Positions 34,157 through 43,588 of a stretch of 64,000 bases of DNA are shown here, piece after piece. The notes below the pieces were generated by a model. The model was not told the DNA's origin and did no database searches. It worked only from the letters and a program-made list of their open reading frames with translations. The translations under genes and the position numbers were made by a program. This DNA is from Desulfamplus magnetovallimortis (GTDB lineage: Bacteria; Desulfobacterota; Desulfobacteria; Desulfobacterales; Desulfobacteraceae), in the NCBI RefSeq assembly GCF_900170035.1, contig NZ_LT828540.1, forward strand, positions 508,960-572,959, read 5' to 3'. Within the stretch, counting starts at the first letter, position 1; every line of letters starts with the position of its first letter.

Positions 34157-35644
34157 TTAAGATTTGTCAAGTTTACCAACAAGGGATAGTTCAAAAGAAG
34201 CACCCATATACTTGAAATGTGGTTGAAGTTTCAATGATACCCTGTACCATCCTGGTTCTCCTTCAACATCTGATACGCTTATCTGGGCCTTTCTCAGAGG
34301 CCTTCTGCTGCGAACACCAGGTCCTGGTTTTTCCTGATCAGATACATATTGCCTGATCCAGTTATTCAGCTCATCTTCAAGTTCACCACGCTCTTTCCAT
34401 GTACCAATGTTTTCCCTTTGAATCACTTTCATGTAATGGGCAAGACGGCTTACAACAAAGTTGTAGGGTAACTGCGTGCCAAGTTTGTAATTCAGTTCTG
34501 CGGCTTTACCCTCTGGCGTGTTTCCAAAATTTTTGGGTTTTTGAACGGAATTAGCGGAGAAAAATGCAGCATTGTCACTTCCCTTTCTCATGGTAAGTCC
34601 AATGAAGCCCTCTTCTGCAAGTTCAAACTCCCTTCGTTCTGAAATCATCACTTCTGTTGGAATTTTTGTCTGTATGCTGCCCATGGCTTCATATTGATAA
34701 AGAGGCATATCCTCCACAGAACCGCCACCCTGGGGACCTATGATGTTGGCGCACCATCTGTATTTTGCAAAGCTTTCAGTCATTCTTGAAGCAAAGGCAA
34801 ATGCTGCATTTCCCCATAGAAATTTATCATTACCATCGGAAACATCCTCGGTAAAATCAAATTTTTTAGCAGGTACAGTATCCTGACCATAGGGTAGCCT
34901 GAGCAGAAAGTGGGGAACAGTCAGTCCAATATTTCTGGCATCTTCAGATTCCCTGAAAGATTGCCACTTCATATACTGAGGCCCCTCAAATATTGAACTT
35001 AAATCTTTGAGGTTTGGTAATCCTTCAAAGCTGTCAAGGCCAAAAAAAGCAGAGCCTGCCGCAGCAATAAAAGGTGCATGGGACATTGTGGATACGCTCG
35101 CAAGATTTTGAAGCAAAGATATATCCTGGGGACCCGGGCCAAACTCATAATTTCCCACCATCAACCCATATGGCTGACCGCCAAACTGGCCATACTCAGC
35201 AGTATAGGCAAGTTTATAAAGGCCTGACTTTGTAATTTCAGGAGCATCCTCAAAATCGTCCATCAAATCCTGTTTTGAAACATTTAAAATCTCAATTTTG
35301 GTATTTTCCCTGAAATCCGTATGATCCACAAGATACTTCAATGAGCGCCACGAAGACTCAAGCTTCTGAAAATCAGGGTTGTGTAAAATGGCATTCATCT
35401 GAAGACTGAGTTTTGAATCAATTGTTGATATCATCTCATCAATGATATCCTTGCTTATCTTGATCCCCTCCCTTTCGGGTTTTAAAAGCTCATCAATAAA
35501 AGCTTGAACTCCTTGACGGGTGGTTGCATATCCTTCATCTTCCGGCTTCAGACGTGTTGCCTGGACAATTTCGTCCAGAAGAGATAAACCTTCTCCGGTG
35601 GAAGCTGCCTGTGCCTGTTCTGTACTTTTTTCCTGTTCCGCCAT
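34157..35644 (-). CDS. tssC: T6SS sheath large subunit TssC (VipB)
   Basis: 495 residues. TssC/EvpB marks: LQKLESSWRSLKYLVDHTDF-type stretch (FQKLESSWRSLKYLVDHTD), GLMVGNYEFGPGPQDISLLQ, FLLRLPYGQDTVPAKKFDF, WGNAAFAFASRMTESFAKY and RADYMKVIQREN-like RLAHYMKVIQRENIG. With TssB it builds the contractile sheath. AAGGAGG sits nine bases before the ATG. The gene lies 12 bp after tssB, so the sheath pair is made together. Normal length; no defects. Confidence 0.97.
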   Translation of the reverse strand: MAEQEKSTEQAQAASTGEGLSLLDEIVQATRLKPEDEGYATTRQGVQAFIDELLKPEREGIKISKDIIDEMISTIDSKLSLQMNAILHNPDFQKLESSWRSLKYLVDHTDFRENTKIEILNVSKQDLMDDFEDAPEITKSGLYKLAYTAEYGQFGGQPYGLMVGNYEFGPGPQDISLLQNLASVSTMSHAPFIAAAGSAFFGLDSFEGLPNLKDLSSIFEGPQYMKWQSFRESEDARNIGLTVPHFLLRLPYGQDTVPAKKFDFTEDVSDGNDKFLWGNAAFAFASRMTESFAKYRWCANIIGPQGGGSVEDMPLYQYEAMGSIQTKIPTEVMISERREFELAEEGFIGLTMRKGSDNAAFFSANSVQKPKNFGNTPEGKAAELNYKLGTQLPYNFVVSRLAHYMKVIQRENIGTWKERGELEDELNNWIRQYVSDQEKPGPGVRSRRPLRKAQISVSDVEGEPGWYRVSLKLQPHFKYMGASFELSLVGKLDKS

Positions 35645-35656
35645 TACGTTGCCTCC

Positions 35657-36142
35657 TTATTCCTCAATTCCAAGCTCTTTCAAAATCCGCTCCTTTGCCC
35701 CCGGATCTGTCACCAGTTCATTTAGTCTCTTTTTGAACTCGGGAATATTTCCAAGGGGGCCTTTTACCGCTTTCAAGGCATTTCTCAACTCCACAAGTTT
35801 TTTAAGTTCAGGAATCTTTTCAACAATGGCATCAGGGTTGAAATCAGAAAGTGAGTTGAAATCAAGCTCTACCCTCATCTCATCATCCGGTTCATCAGAC
35901 AACTTGTTCTCAACCATGGCATCCAGTTTGACGTTATAGGATTTCAGGGCATCATTAAAATTATCCTTGTCAATATTAACTGCCTCTCTGTCCTCAATGG
36001 GGGTATCATCAGCTTCCATGGTAAAATCCCCCATAACCAGCACCTTCAAGGGAAGTTCAACCTCTTCCTTTGCATCTCCAACAGCAGGTTTGTAAACAAT
36101 ATTAACTCGCTCCTTTGGTGCAATTGACGCTTCTTTTGCCAT
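35657..36142 (-). CDS. tssB: T6SS sheath small subunit TssB (VipA)
   Basis: 161 residues with the VipA pattern: ERVNIVYKPAVGDAKEEVEL, LPLKVLVMGDFTM, VNIDKDNFNDALKSYNVKLD, LDFNSLSDFNPDAIVEKIPE and LRNALKAVKGPLGNIPEFKK. It pairs with TssC in the sheath and carries the region recognised by ClpV. AGGAGG precedes the ATG at 36142. A long hairpin lies in the gap to tssA, which may separate the sheath/tube genes from the upstream membrane-complex genes at the RNA level. Confidence 0.97.
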   Translation of the reverse strand: MAKEASIAPKERVNIVYKPAVGDAKEEVELPLKVLVMGDFTMEADDTPIEDREAVNIDKDNFNDALKSYNVKLDAMVENKLSDEPDDEMRVELDFNSLSDFNPDAIVEKIPELKKLVELRNALKAVKGPLGNIPEFKKRLNELVTDPGAKERILKELGIEE

Positions 36143-36185
36143 AGTTACCTCCTGAATTTAATACGAATCAATTTATGATGAACCT

Positions 36186-36267
36186 GTAAAAAGTCCGAAA
36201 TAGTAAACTTGCTATTAATAATTTCAGCATGTTACAACTCAAAAAATGCTGAAATCTGGCTTTTTAC
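36186..36267. terminator. Two-tier inverted repeat between tssA and tssB
   Basis: Outer arms GTAAAAAG (36186-36193) and CTTTTTAC (36260-36267) enclose perfect inner arms ATTTCAGCAT (36221-36230) and ATGCTGAAAT (36246-36255). It could be an attenuator, a processing site or another repeat element; no second copy was noticed in the window. Confidence 0.5.
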
Positions 36268-36330
36268 GAGACCATCAATTTATAATTATCTTCTAAAAAT
36301 TGTAACACGATAAATAAAATTTGCCAAAAA

Positions 36331-38175
36331 TCATATAATATTCAATGCTTTAATAGGATCAAGCAGGGATATCTCTTTTATTATTGATGCAATCTTCTGT
36401 TCATTTCCCTCATTTTGTTGAAGTCTGAGGATGGTCAATGCAATGGAGAGGGCATCAACGGCAATTTCCGGTTCCCATGATTTTAAATTGAACGTCTCAA
36501 CACCCTGTAAAATATCATCAACATATGATGATGCTATCACAATCTGTTTTGCACTGATCAAAATTTTGCACAAACCAAGTTTCCACAAAAAACGCTCCCG
36601 CTCTGAACGTGATGCAGCCTTTGATGCCATGATATACGAGAGTGCCTCATCAATCCTGTTTTCAAGAACCATTTTTTCTGCTGCTGATATTTCAAGGGCT
36701 ATGCGATGCACCTGTCGCCCATCCCGCAAGCCATGGGATTGTTCGTCTCCATGGGTTTGAGTAGTGAGACTATCAAGTGCCCCTGATGCTTTGGAACTAA
36801 TTCCTAACCCCTTACTTCCGGAAATGATGTTTTTCAGCCACTCCTTTGTTTCAATGTCCGCAAAAGGAGTACCATCAGAAAATGAAAGGTTTTCTATCCC
36901 CTTAAGCCTTTTTGCATAAATGGCTGTTTCTGTGGCAACAGAAGCACAGATATCCTGATAACCAAGATTTTCCATGGCTTCAAAGACATAACGACTTAAA
37001 TCCAGCCAAAAAAGATATTGCTGAACTCTGGATTCACAGGCATCAACCAGATTTTGCCAATCAGAGGCGCTGTAAAGTCTTGTTATAACTGAAATAATTT
37101 GTTCATCTGGGGGTGGCAACATTGTCTTGCCGCCGGTTGCAGTGGGAAGAGAGTCCACCGGAATCCATGCTGAAATCCTGCTCAGTCTGTAGGGAACGGG
37201 GTCAAACGGGCTCTGTTGCCTCATGGCTGATGCTGCCTTTGCAAGGAGTGCAACTCCCTGTTTTAGCACAACTTCAGCATCTTTGTATGCCTGGGATTGC
37301 GTATTTGAAGAAAGCGTATCACCCGTCTTTTGAATTGGTGGGGGTGCTGATACAGAACCTGAAGGTTGTTCTCCCTGGATATCCTGGACTGTTTTTTGTG
37401 CTGAAGTATTCGTACTTCCAGCAGTTTTTGACAAGTCATTACTGACAGCAGGATCTTTTTGTGAACTCTCCACATCTGTTGATCTTTTTGATGTGACATC
37501 GCTACCAGCGAAATGCTTTGATGGTGACTCAGCATCACCTAAGGGTTTTAATGAGGTAGCGGAAGAGGATGAGGGTTCTTCCATGGATGGTGTCGTATCC
37601 GAAGCTCCTGTTGGTGTTTCATCGGGTATTTCCAGCTTTTCAACTTCTATGGTGGATTTTAATTGATTAACAAGGGAACGAAGAAGCGGAGCATCTTCCA
37701 TGTTCTCCCCAAGAAAAACATCAACAGCTCCAATATTATCAAGGAGCTGGTCTCTTTTTTCTTTATTCCAGACAACGCTTTGGGTATTTGAAAGATAATC
37801 TCCAGTTTTTTCAACCCACCACTCAATAATCCCCCTCCTGCCCTTCATGCGTTTCACCGGCGGGAACAGGGAATCCCAAAAGTTTTCAAGAAGATCCCGC
37901 AATACGTGTATCCCCTTGAAAAGCCCATCCATTTCTTCTGTCTTCATCATGGCATAACAATAATATGTAGCCACTTGAAGGTGTTTGGATTGAGTGCTGA
38001 GTATGGATGTTGAAAGTTTTATTACCTTTTTCCAGTCAGTGGGAGAATCGGCTGTGGGAGAGCCAAGTTTGGAAATTTCCTGGGAAAGGGCATCAAAGTC
38101 AGGCTCATACCGGACATCCTGTCCTGAAGGTGCTTTCTCTGATATTGGAAGTTTTCCTAAATCCGGCAAATCCAT
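36331..38175 (-). CDS. tssA: T6SS cap/assembly protein TssA (ImpA-type)
   Basis: 614 residues. The N-terminal ~170 residues are the ImpA domain: GQDVRYEPDFDALSQEISKL, DWKKVIKLSTSILSTQSKHL, then GLFKGIHVLRDLLENFWDSL and FPPVKRMKGRRGIIEWW. Residues ~190-310 are a Ser/Pro/Thr-rich linker. The C-terminal ~300 residues are helical with PFDPVPYRLSRISAWI, typical of long TssA proteins. TssA caps the growing sheath-tube and recruits the baseplate. GGAG lies eight bases before the ATG. The gap upstream holds a degenerate R4 repeat with a Fur-box-like site. Length fits the long TssA class. Confidence 0.93.
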   Translation of the reverse strand: MDLPDLGKLPISEKAPSGQDVRYEPDFDALSQEISKLGSPTADSPTDWKKVIKLSTSILSTQSKHLQVATYYCYAMMKTEEMDGLFKGIHVLRDLLENFWDSLFPPVKRMKGRRGIIEWWVEKTGDYLSNTQSVVWNKEKRDQLLDNIGAVDVFLGENMEDAPLLRSLVNQLKSTIEVEKLEIPDETPTGASDTTPSMEEPSSSSATSLKPLGDAESPSKHFAGSDVTSKRSTDVESSQKDPAVSNDLSKTAGSTNTSAQKTVQDIQGEQPSGSVSAPPPIQKTGDTLSSNTQSQAYKDAEVVLKQGVALLAKAASAMRQQSPFDPVPYRLSRISAWIPVDSLPTATGGKTMLPPPDEQIISVITRLYSASDWQNLVDACESRVQQYLFWLDLSRYVFEAMENLGYQDICASVATETAIYAKRLKGIENLSFSDGTPFADIETKEWLKNIISGSKGLGISSKASGALDSLTTQTHGDEQSHGLRDGRQVHRIALEISAAEKMVLENRIDEALSYIMASKAASRSERERFLWKLGLCKILISAKQIVIASSYVDDILQGVETFNLKSWEPEIAVDALSIALTILRLQQNEGNEQKIASIIKEISLLDPIKALNII

Positions 38176-38250
38176 ATATGTACTCCAGATAACAAAATTG
38201 ATCGTTCAGTTAGCAGTATTGATATTTTTTACAGTATTTTCTTTTTTTAA

Positions 38251-38300
38251 CGTGAAAATGACTATCATTTTTATGATTGGGGTTGGTCGTTGAATTCGCC
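38251..38300 (-). promoter_or_regulatory. Shortened R4 repeat with Fur-box-like site upstream of tssA
   Basis: GAAAATGACTATCATTTTT at 38254-38272 is the reverse complement of the palindrome in the other two R4 copies. It is followed by ATGATTGGGGTTGGT and CGCCCG, matching R4's CGGGC...CCCCCA part in reverse. It stands about 80 bp upstream of the tssA start, a suitable place for an operator. Confidence 0.45.
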
Positions 38301-38309
38301 CGTGAAGGT

Positions 38310-41300
38310 CTATAGAGGAATTGCCTCTTTGCCTTTTATGATTGTTGTTTTTTCTTCATTGGGGGAGAGCGTTTTCTCTTTGGACAACGGGATTGATTGT
38401 GCTTCCCTGAGAGGAAGATCTCCCGAAAAATTGTATGTAATGGTTATAGAGGAGACACTATTTTTTAAAAGCGCTTCTTTTTGATCAGGGAAATCATCGC
38501 TTGTAAATGTACGTGAATGATAGTTGAATTCCTGGAGAAATTCAAGAAAATGATCGTATTCTTTAAAAAGGGTAATCTCCGGAAAATGAATCAGGAGAAT
38601 CAACTTCCCGCATGTTGCAGGATCCCATTCAAACTCTGCGGTTACAGGATAATTGTTGTTTTCCACCCGAACGATATTGTTGTTACAGTTCATCCAAAAA
38701 ATGGTGGAAACAGGCTTGATCTCAGCCGTTTCATTTACTTCCATTGGAAGCGTTTCCAGAAAAATATTAAACTTCTTTTTCTTATCTACCATCTCCTGAA
38801 GGGGATCAGAAGGCTCAGAGGTTTGGTTTACTTTCGGTTTTATTGCATGGCTTTCCTGGGGCACAACAGCAACTGGCGGATACTTCCCACTTCTTTTTTT
38901 AATCTCTTTAAATATAGTTTCAGGGATTGCAGGAGGTGTTCTTTTCAGAAATCTGAGAACAGGCTCAATACCCTTAATGTCATATGCAACAAAGATATCT
39001 GACACAGCATTGCTTGTAAGATATGACATTTGTTCAGGAAAATCTGATACATTAAAAATTTTTCGCCCATCCTTGAAATCCTGAAGGAAACCGGCAAAGC
39101 CAAGTTGTCCTGTGTATGTTTTTTCCACTTCAATATCTCGAAATTGAATGGAAAGTGTTACATCTCCGCATGTTTCTGGATTCCATTTAAAAAGTTTAGT
39201 TTCAGGAAAATTATTGTTTAAAAGTTCACTCTTCTGGTCAGCACACTCAAGAACAAGCTTACTTGAATGGGGCTTTATCATGGCTTCATTGTTAACATTT
39301 ACAGGTAGGGTCTGGATAGTGACGGTATAATCCTGCTGCCTATCCAGAATCAAGCCTTCACCCTTGTCAAGCAGTCTGAAGAAACTGTTATCAAAAGGCA
39401 GAGTCATGCCAAATGCTGTTCTGGCAAAATAGCCTGTTTTGTTTCTATCCAGAAAAGGATTGGCATATTCATTGGTAAACTTCCATATAAGACCATTGGC
39501 TCTGTCAAACATTACTGAGTTATATTTTCCAGGCTCAACATTTTCAGAAGCACTTAGAACCATCTCCTCCCACTTGTCCTGAAGAAAATAGATGCTATGA
39601 TGGATACCGTAGTGTTTGAAATAATCAAACGGGCCTTTGATAAGTTCATAGACCTCGGATGAAGCTTCACTCTGTTTTATAAGGGTGTCAAGATCAACAA
39701 GTGCATCATTGACCTGCTGGTATGCTTTGCCCTCTTTGGAAGGATCAGATAGTACTGAAAAAAAATCCGATACCATATAATAGCATTTTTCCCTGTGCGA
39801 AGTGGCTGAAGAGAGAAGCTTGAGTGCTTCTTCGTATCCAGTCCAGCTTCTGGCAAGCAGAAGGTTAAAATCCATTTCGGTTGCCTGCATGCTGTCAAAG
39901 GTTTCATAGGCTTTCTTTGCTTTACCACCAAGTAACTTACCGGCGACCTTCTCCTTTTGAAGGGAGAGCTTGGCCATAAGGGAACCGCTTTCCTTCTTTT
40001 TTTCTGTCTCAGCAAGATGCCTGATTTTTTTTACACGGATAACCATTTTTGTCCATGCAGGGACTTTGTCTTTGTTTTGCCAGGGCAATTTAACATCTTC
40101 ATCGCTTTGGGTGGAGGGTGAAGGGGCGCCCTCTCCCTGACTTTTCTGCAAAAGCTCAAACTGATCTGCCATAACATCCAAAAGGAGAAAATATGGATTA
40201 TGGGATGTTACCATCAAATTTGCAGCATCCTGCCAGTTTCGGGTTACCCTATCCCATTGGTTTCCCTTGGGAAAGCGTACAACAAACTCATTCCATGCCC
40301 TGTAAAATTCCGTGGTGTACCATGCCCAGAAAGATTCTTCCATCTTCACAAATGCTTCCGGTGTTGGAAAAGCATTTTTAATCAATTTAACAAATTCCCG
40401 TATATCATCTCTTCCGGCACTTGTAAAAGCGCCTTTCACTCGAAAACGAAGCTCGTTTGGCTGTATATCATAACCTTTGAAAAAATCCGCAATCGTTATA
40501 TCAGATGCACTACAGACAGATGAACTGACAAGCCACCTGAAACCTCCGCTTCTATCTGCTATTTTAGCAAGCTGTGCCTGAAAGTCCTGCAAAACTTTTT
40601 TATTAAATTGATCATTGCCAAACCAGCGAAGATATGCCCTGTAAACAGATGCAAATTTTATGGCAATCGTTCCCCTGATTTTGTTGTCAAAAGATGGAAA
40701 AAGAGATTCAATACTCTTTTCAAATTCCCTTTCACCATCTATTTTTTCGTTCAGGAGTTTGGCATCACCAATAGCGCGTTTCAAAAGAGCTATTCTTCCC
40801 ACTGCATAAACGGCATAATTAACAACATCCTGATATGAAGTTTTTGAATTAAGCTGATCAACAGCATCAAAAAAGAAGCGATCAAGTGGCTTGACAAGTT
40901 GTTCCTGAACCTGCTCAAGGTAACGCTCTTTAAGCCTCTTTTCCAAAAGCTTTGAGTGGACAAGGCCTAATCGGGGAAGAAAGAACTCTTTATTTTCAGC
41001 TTCAAGTTTCTCTATCTCAAACCTTTGCCTGTCAAGGGCGAGAAGATTATCGTTTATATCTGAAACATCTGCCATCTTTAAAAAAACAGACCGGTCAAAG
41101 CTGTTTAGGGCTTTCACATTATTGTAATATGAAAGGGTAAGAAGTTCACAAAAGGCCAGAATAATAACCATAAGGGAGAATACGCCAAATCCCACAGTGG
41201 TTTTTCTCCACATTATAAATTCCGTTATGGGTGTAAAAATATTGCGATCCCAAGGTAATACAAAGTGGAAAAAATTCCTGAGAAAAAAACTTTGTCGATT

Positions 41301-42509
41301 GCCTGTACCTTCATTTGCTGAAGACGTATTCTGGCCTTTTATTAAAATATTGCTGGCTGCTGAAGAATTATTGGGCAGTGGTGAAGAGTCAACTCTGTTG
41401 TATTCTAAAGTGATTTTTGTGCGGTGTGCTGAAGAGAAATATATTCCCCTGAAAAACGGGGTTGCCTGATAGGTATCTTCACCAAAAAGAGCTTTTACAC
41501 AGGATGTCAAACCTTGCTTCAGGCGTATGAATTCGGTTGGAAACAAAATGGCGCTGCTGTTCAGTCTGTTCTGTACAAAAATTGTTCTCAACTTTTTTAA
41601 TTGATTAAATACAGATGCCATACACGAATCAAGTATCTCAAGAGCATCTACATTATCCTTTTCGTTGAGGTATCCCATTACCTGACTTTCTCTCTGCACA
41701 GGAATATGCTCGCAAAAATCAGTGAATCCGTTTACAAGATCCATTTTTGTCACTAAAAGATAGACCGGAAACTTAACTCCCATCACCCGCATTATCTGAT
41801 TAATACGTTTACGGATGTTTTTAGCTTTTTCACTCAGATAGAGATCATCATCATTGAGAAGAGAATCAACTGAAATTGTTACGACAACTCCGTTGAGAGG
41901 TTCTTTCTTTCGATATTTTGCAAGTAGAACAAGAAATGCCTCAAAATCTTGCCTGTCAACTGATTCATCCACAGGAAGAGTATATCTGCCTGCTGTATCA
42001 AGGACAACAGAATGGTCAAAAAACCACCAGTCACAATCTTTTGTACCGGAATGAATTGCATCTTCGCTGACATCAGTAAGCGGTGAGCTCAGATTTGTAT
42101 TTTTTAAGGCAGAGGTTTTTCCTGAGCCAGTCTCTCCCATAACAAGAAACCATGGCAGCACATAAAGAGGATTTCCTTTTCTCCTTAAATGGGAATGCTG
42201 TAGTTTTGCAATGGAATATTTCCATTTGGCAAGCATCTCTTTTTGACTGTCTTCTTCTGGACCCTGGGGTATTTTTTCCGCATCTTCCCGAATAACCCTC
42301 TGAACAAATTTTTTTTCATTACGCCTCACAAGATATCGGCGTATGGCAAGAACAGCAAAAATTATGCCTATAATCCCCCCTGCAAAACAGGCAAAAAACC
42401 ACCACTGCCACCCCTTAATATAGATCATCCAGTAACCCGCAAAGGAGAGTAGTGTCAGAAAAACGAGGATCAAAAACAGAAATAACAGGAATTTAAAGAA
42501 TTTCTTCAA
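38310..42509 (-). CDS. tssM: T6SS membrane-complex protein TssM (IcmF)
   Basis: 1,399 residues. Two N-terminal membrane helices (about 5-30 and 36-58) precede a cytoplasmic GTPase-like domain with Walker A GETGSGKTS (125-133) and DTAGRYTLP. A third helix near 445-470 leads into a large periplasmic part with the IcmF-related repeats (YLRWFGNDQFNK, EFYRAWNEFVVRFPKGNQWD, RANGLIWKFTNEYANPFL). The C-terminal domain appears twice: LPVNVNNEAMIKPHSSKLVL and LPMEVNETAEIKPVSTIFW head two ~125-residue copies. TssM spans the periplasm and contacts TssJ and TssL. Start is TTG 42509 with GGA eight bases before. It is longer than common TssM proteins because of the duplication. Confidence 0.95.
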   Translation of the reverse strand: MKKFFKFLLFLFLILVFLTLLSFAGYWMIYIKGWQWWFFACFAGGIIGIIFAVLAIRRYLVRRNEKKFVQRVIREDAEKIPQGPEEDSQKEMLAKWKYSIAKLQHSHLRRKGNPLYVLPWFLVMGETGSGKTSALKNTNLSSPLTDVSEDAIHSGTKDCDWWFFDHSVVLDTAGRYTLPVDESVDRQDFEAFLVLLAKYRKKEPLNGVVVTISVDSLLNDDDLYLSEKAKNIRKRINQIMRVMGVKFPVYLLVTKMDLVNGFTDFCEHIPVQRESQVMGYLNEKDNVDALEILDSCMASVFNQLKKLRTIFVQNRLNSSAILFPTEFIRLKQGLTSCVKALFGEDTYQATPFFRGIYFSSAHRTKITLEYNRVDSSPLPNNSSAASNILIKGQNTSSANEGTGNRQSFFLRNFFHFVLPWDRNIFTPITEFIMWRKTTVGFGVFSLMVIILAFCELLTLSYYNNVKALNSFDRSVFLKMADVSDINDNLLALDRQRFEIEKLEAENKEFFLPRLGLVHSKLLEKRLKERYLEQVQEQLVKPLDRFFFDAVDQLNSKTSYQDVVNYAVYAVGRIALLKRAIGDAKLLNEKIDGEREFEKSIESLFPSFDNKIRGTIAIKFASVYRAYLRWFGNDQFNKKVLQDFQAQLAKIADRSGGFRWLVSSSVCSASDITIADFFKGYDIQPNELRFRVKGAFTSAGRDDIREFVKLIKNAFPTPEAFVKMEESFWAWYTTEFYRAWNEFVVRFPKGNQWDRVTRNWQDAANLMVTSHNPYFLLLDVMADQFELLQKSQGEGAPSPSTQSDEDVKLPWQNKDKVPAWTKMVIRVKKIRHLAETEKKKESGSLMAKLSLQKEKVAGKLLGGKAKKAYETFDSMQATEMDFNLLLARSWTGYEEALKLLSSATSHREKCYYMVSDFFSVLSDPSKEGKAYQQVNDALVDLDTLIKQSEASSEVYELIKGPFDYFKHYGIHHSIYFLQDKWEEMVLSASENVEPGKYNSVMFDRANGLIWKFTNEYANPFLDRNKTGYFARTAFGMTLPFDNSFFRLLDKGEGLILDRQQDYTVTIQTLPVNVNNEAMIKPHSSKLVLECADQKSELLNNNFPETKLFKWNPETCGDVTLSIQFRDIEVEKTYTGQLGFAGFLQDFKDGRKIFNVSDFPEQMSYLTSNAVSDIFVAYDIKGIEPVLRFLKRTPPAIPETIFKEIKKRSGKYPPVAVVPQESHAIKPKVNQTSEPSDPLQEMVDKKKKFNIFLETLPMEVNETAEIKPVSTIFWMNCNNNIVRVENNNYPVTAEFEWDPATCGKLILLIHFPEITLFKEYDHFLEFLQEFNYHSRTFTSDDFPDQKEALLKNSVSSITITYNFSGDLPLREAQSIPLSKEKTLSPNEEKTTIIKGKEAIPL

Positions 42510-42530
42510 GTCAGGATTTCCGCCATTACA

Positions 42531-43274
42531 TCAATTAACGGAGATTTTGATCATCTCCAGAAGTTTGTTGTTGTAGAAGTAAAAAAGAGAAACAAAAAGC
42601 AAGATAGGCAGTAAAATAAAAAGGTACGAAAAACCGGCCAGCCCCTTCCATCGTTTTCTACCGGGGAGCTTAACAATCTCCTGTGCTCCAGCATATGGAA
42701 AGATAATATCAGTGAGCTTCGGAACCTGGTCAGTCTGTATGTTTTTAAGGGTATTTTCCTTATATATATTAAGTTCTTCCTGCTGAAAAGGTTGAAAAAG
42801 TGCACCCTTGAAACCCGAGGCAAGGCAGTACTGATATACTTCCAGAACGTATGCTTCTTCACTGCCGAGTTTATCAAGGTTTTTAAAAAAGGTCTCACCT
42901 GCATTTGTTGTATTAAAATATATTTTCTGGAGTGGGTTTTTTACCCAATCTTCCCTGTATTGCCAGTTAGTTTCAAGCAAAACCTCATCAATCCATGCAA
43001 AGACTGCAAAAAATGCCCTGTCCATTCTGGCTCTGGAAATGCCAGCAGATTTTGCAACTGCCTTTGCCTCATCTATTAAAAGGGAGTAAGTGCTTTTTAT
43101 CTCTTCAAAGCCCAAAGCAGTGCCGTATGGTTGATCAGGTTTTGAAATATCAATCGTTGATTGATCAGCTACATTTGTGGACACACCCTCTCCTTGTAAC
43201 ACTCCAAGCTGGTCTGAAAGAGAATATGTATATGCAAAAAGTTTGGCAACACAATCTGTAATAGAGATATCCAA
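42531..43274 (-). CDS. tssL: T6SS membrane-complex protein TssL (DotU/IcmH)
   Basis: 247 residues: a cytoplasmic helical domain (ITDCVAKLFAYTYSLSDQLG, AFFAVFAWIDEVLLETNW, TNAGETFFKNLDKL, EVYQYCLASGFKGAL) and a single C-terminal membrane helix (YLFILLPILLFVSLFYFY). No C-terminal OmpA-like peptidoglycan-binding domain is present, so cell-wall anchoring must come from elsewhere. TssL pairs with TssM in the inner membrane and docks the baseplate through TssK. The start is TTG 43274 with GAGG five bases before. The tssM start is 21 bp downstream. Confidence 0.93.
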   Translation of the reverse strand: MDISITDCVAKLFAYTYSLSDQLGVLQGEGVSTNVADQSTIDISKPDQPYGTALGFEEIKSTYSLLIDEAKAVAKSAGISRARMDRAFFAVFAWIDEVLLETNWQYREDWVKNPLQKIYFNTTNAGETFFKNLDKLGSEEAYVLEVYQYCLASGFKGALFQPFQQEELNIYKENTLKNIQTDQVPKLTDIIFPYAGAQEIVKLPGRKRWKGLAGFSYLFILLPILLFVSLFYFYNNKLLEMIKISVN

Positions 43275-43354
43275 AAAGACCTCGTTTATAGAAAAAACTG
43301 TTGATATTTTGGGGGTTGGTTTTAATTTCGGCCAATGTGAATTTTTGTGAGGCT

Positions 43355-43548
43355 GTCTGAATCAGGATACCCGGGATTAACAGGATAAGGCAGGATTAAG
43401 GAATTAGCACGAAATAACATTCCCATTTTAAAACCTGCTTGTTCCGTGATTCAAGGAATCTGTCTTATGAAATGGGTAAGTTATTTAAAACCTATTCCTA
43501 AGCAAGTATCCTGAACATCTTTTTTATCCTGGTTATCCTGATTCAGAC
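43355..43548. repeat. R3 palindrome split by an R5 element
   Basis: The left arm GTCTGAATCAGGATACCCGG through GATAAGGCAGGAT and the right arm TATCCTGAACATC through TATCCTGATTCAGAC are the two halves of R3. Compare the unbroken copy at 33015-33102. About 105 bp of R5 sits between them. Confidence 0.82.
43397..43500. mobile_element. R5 MITE-like element inserted in R3
   Basis: 104 bp: TAAGGAATTAGCACGAAATA then ACATTCCCATTTTAA on the left; TTATGAAATGGGTAAGTTAT then TTAAAACCTATTCCTA on the right. Inverted ends match the copies at 29.0 and 30.4 kb. TA is at both edges. Confidence 0.82.
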
Positions 43549-43588
43549 AAATGGCCGAAATTAGAACTAACCCCATATTTTGACGAGT

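Larger units (their letters stand above)
43275..43588. other. Gap between tssK and tssL holding nested repeats
   Basis: 314 bp without a gene. The bulk is an R3 palindrome split by an R5 element. A tail near 43308-43330 (GGGGGTTGGTTTTAATTTCG) weakly resembles R4. The insertions separate two genes whose products work in one membrane complex. Confidence 0.5.
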
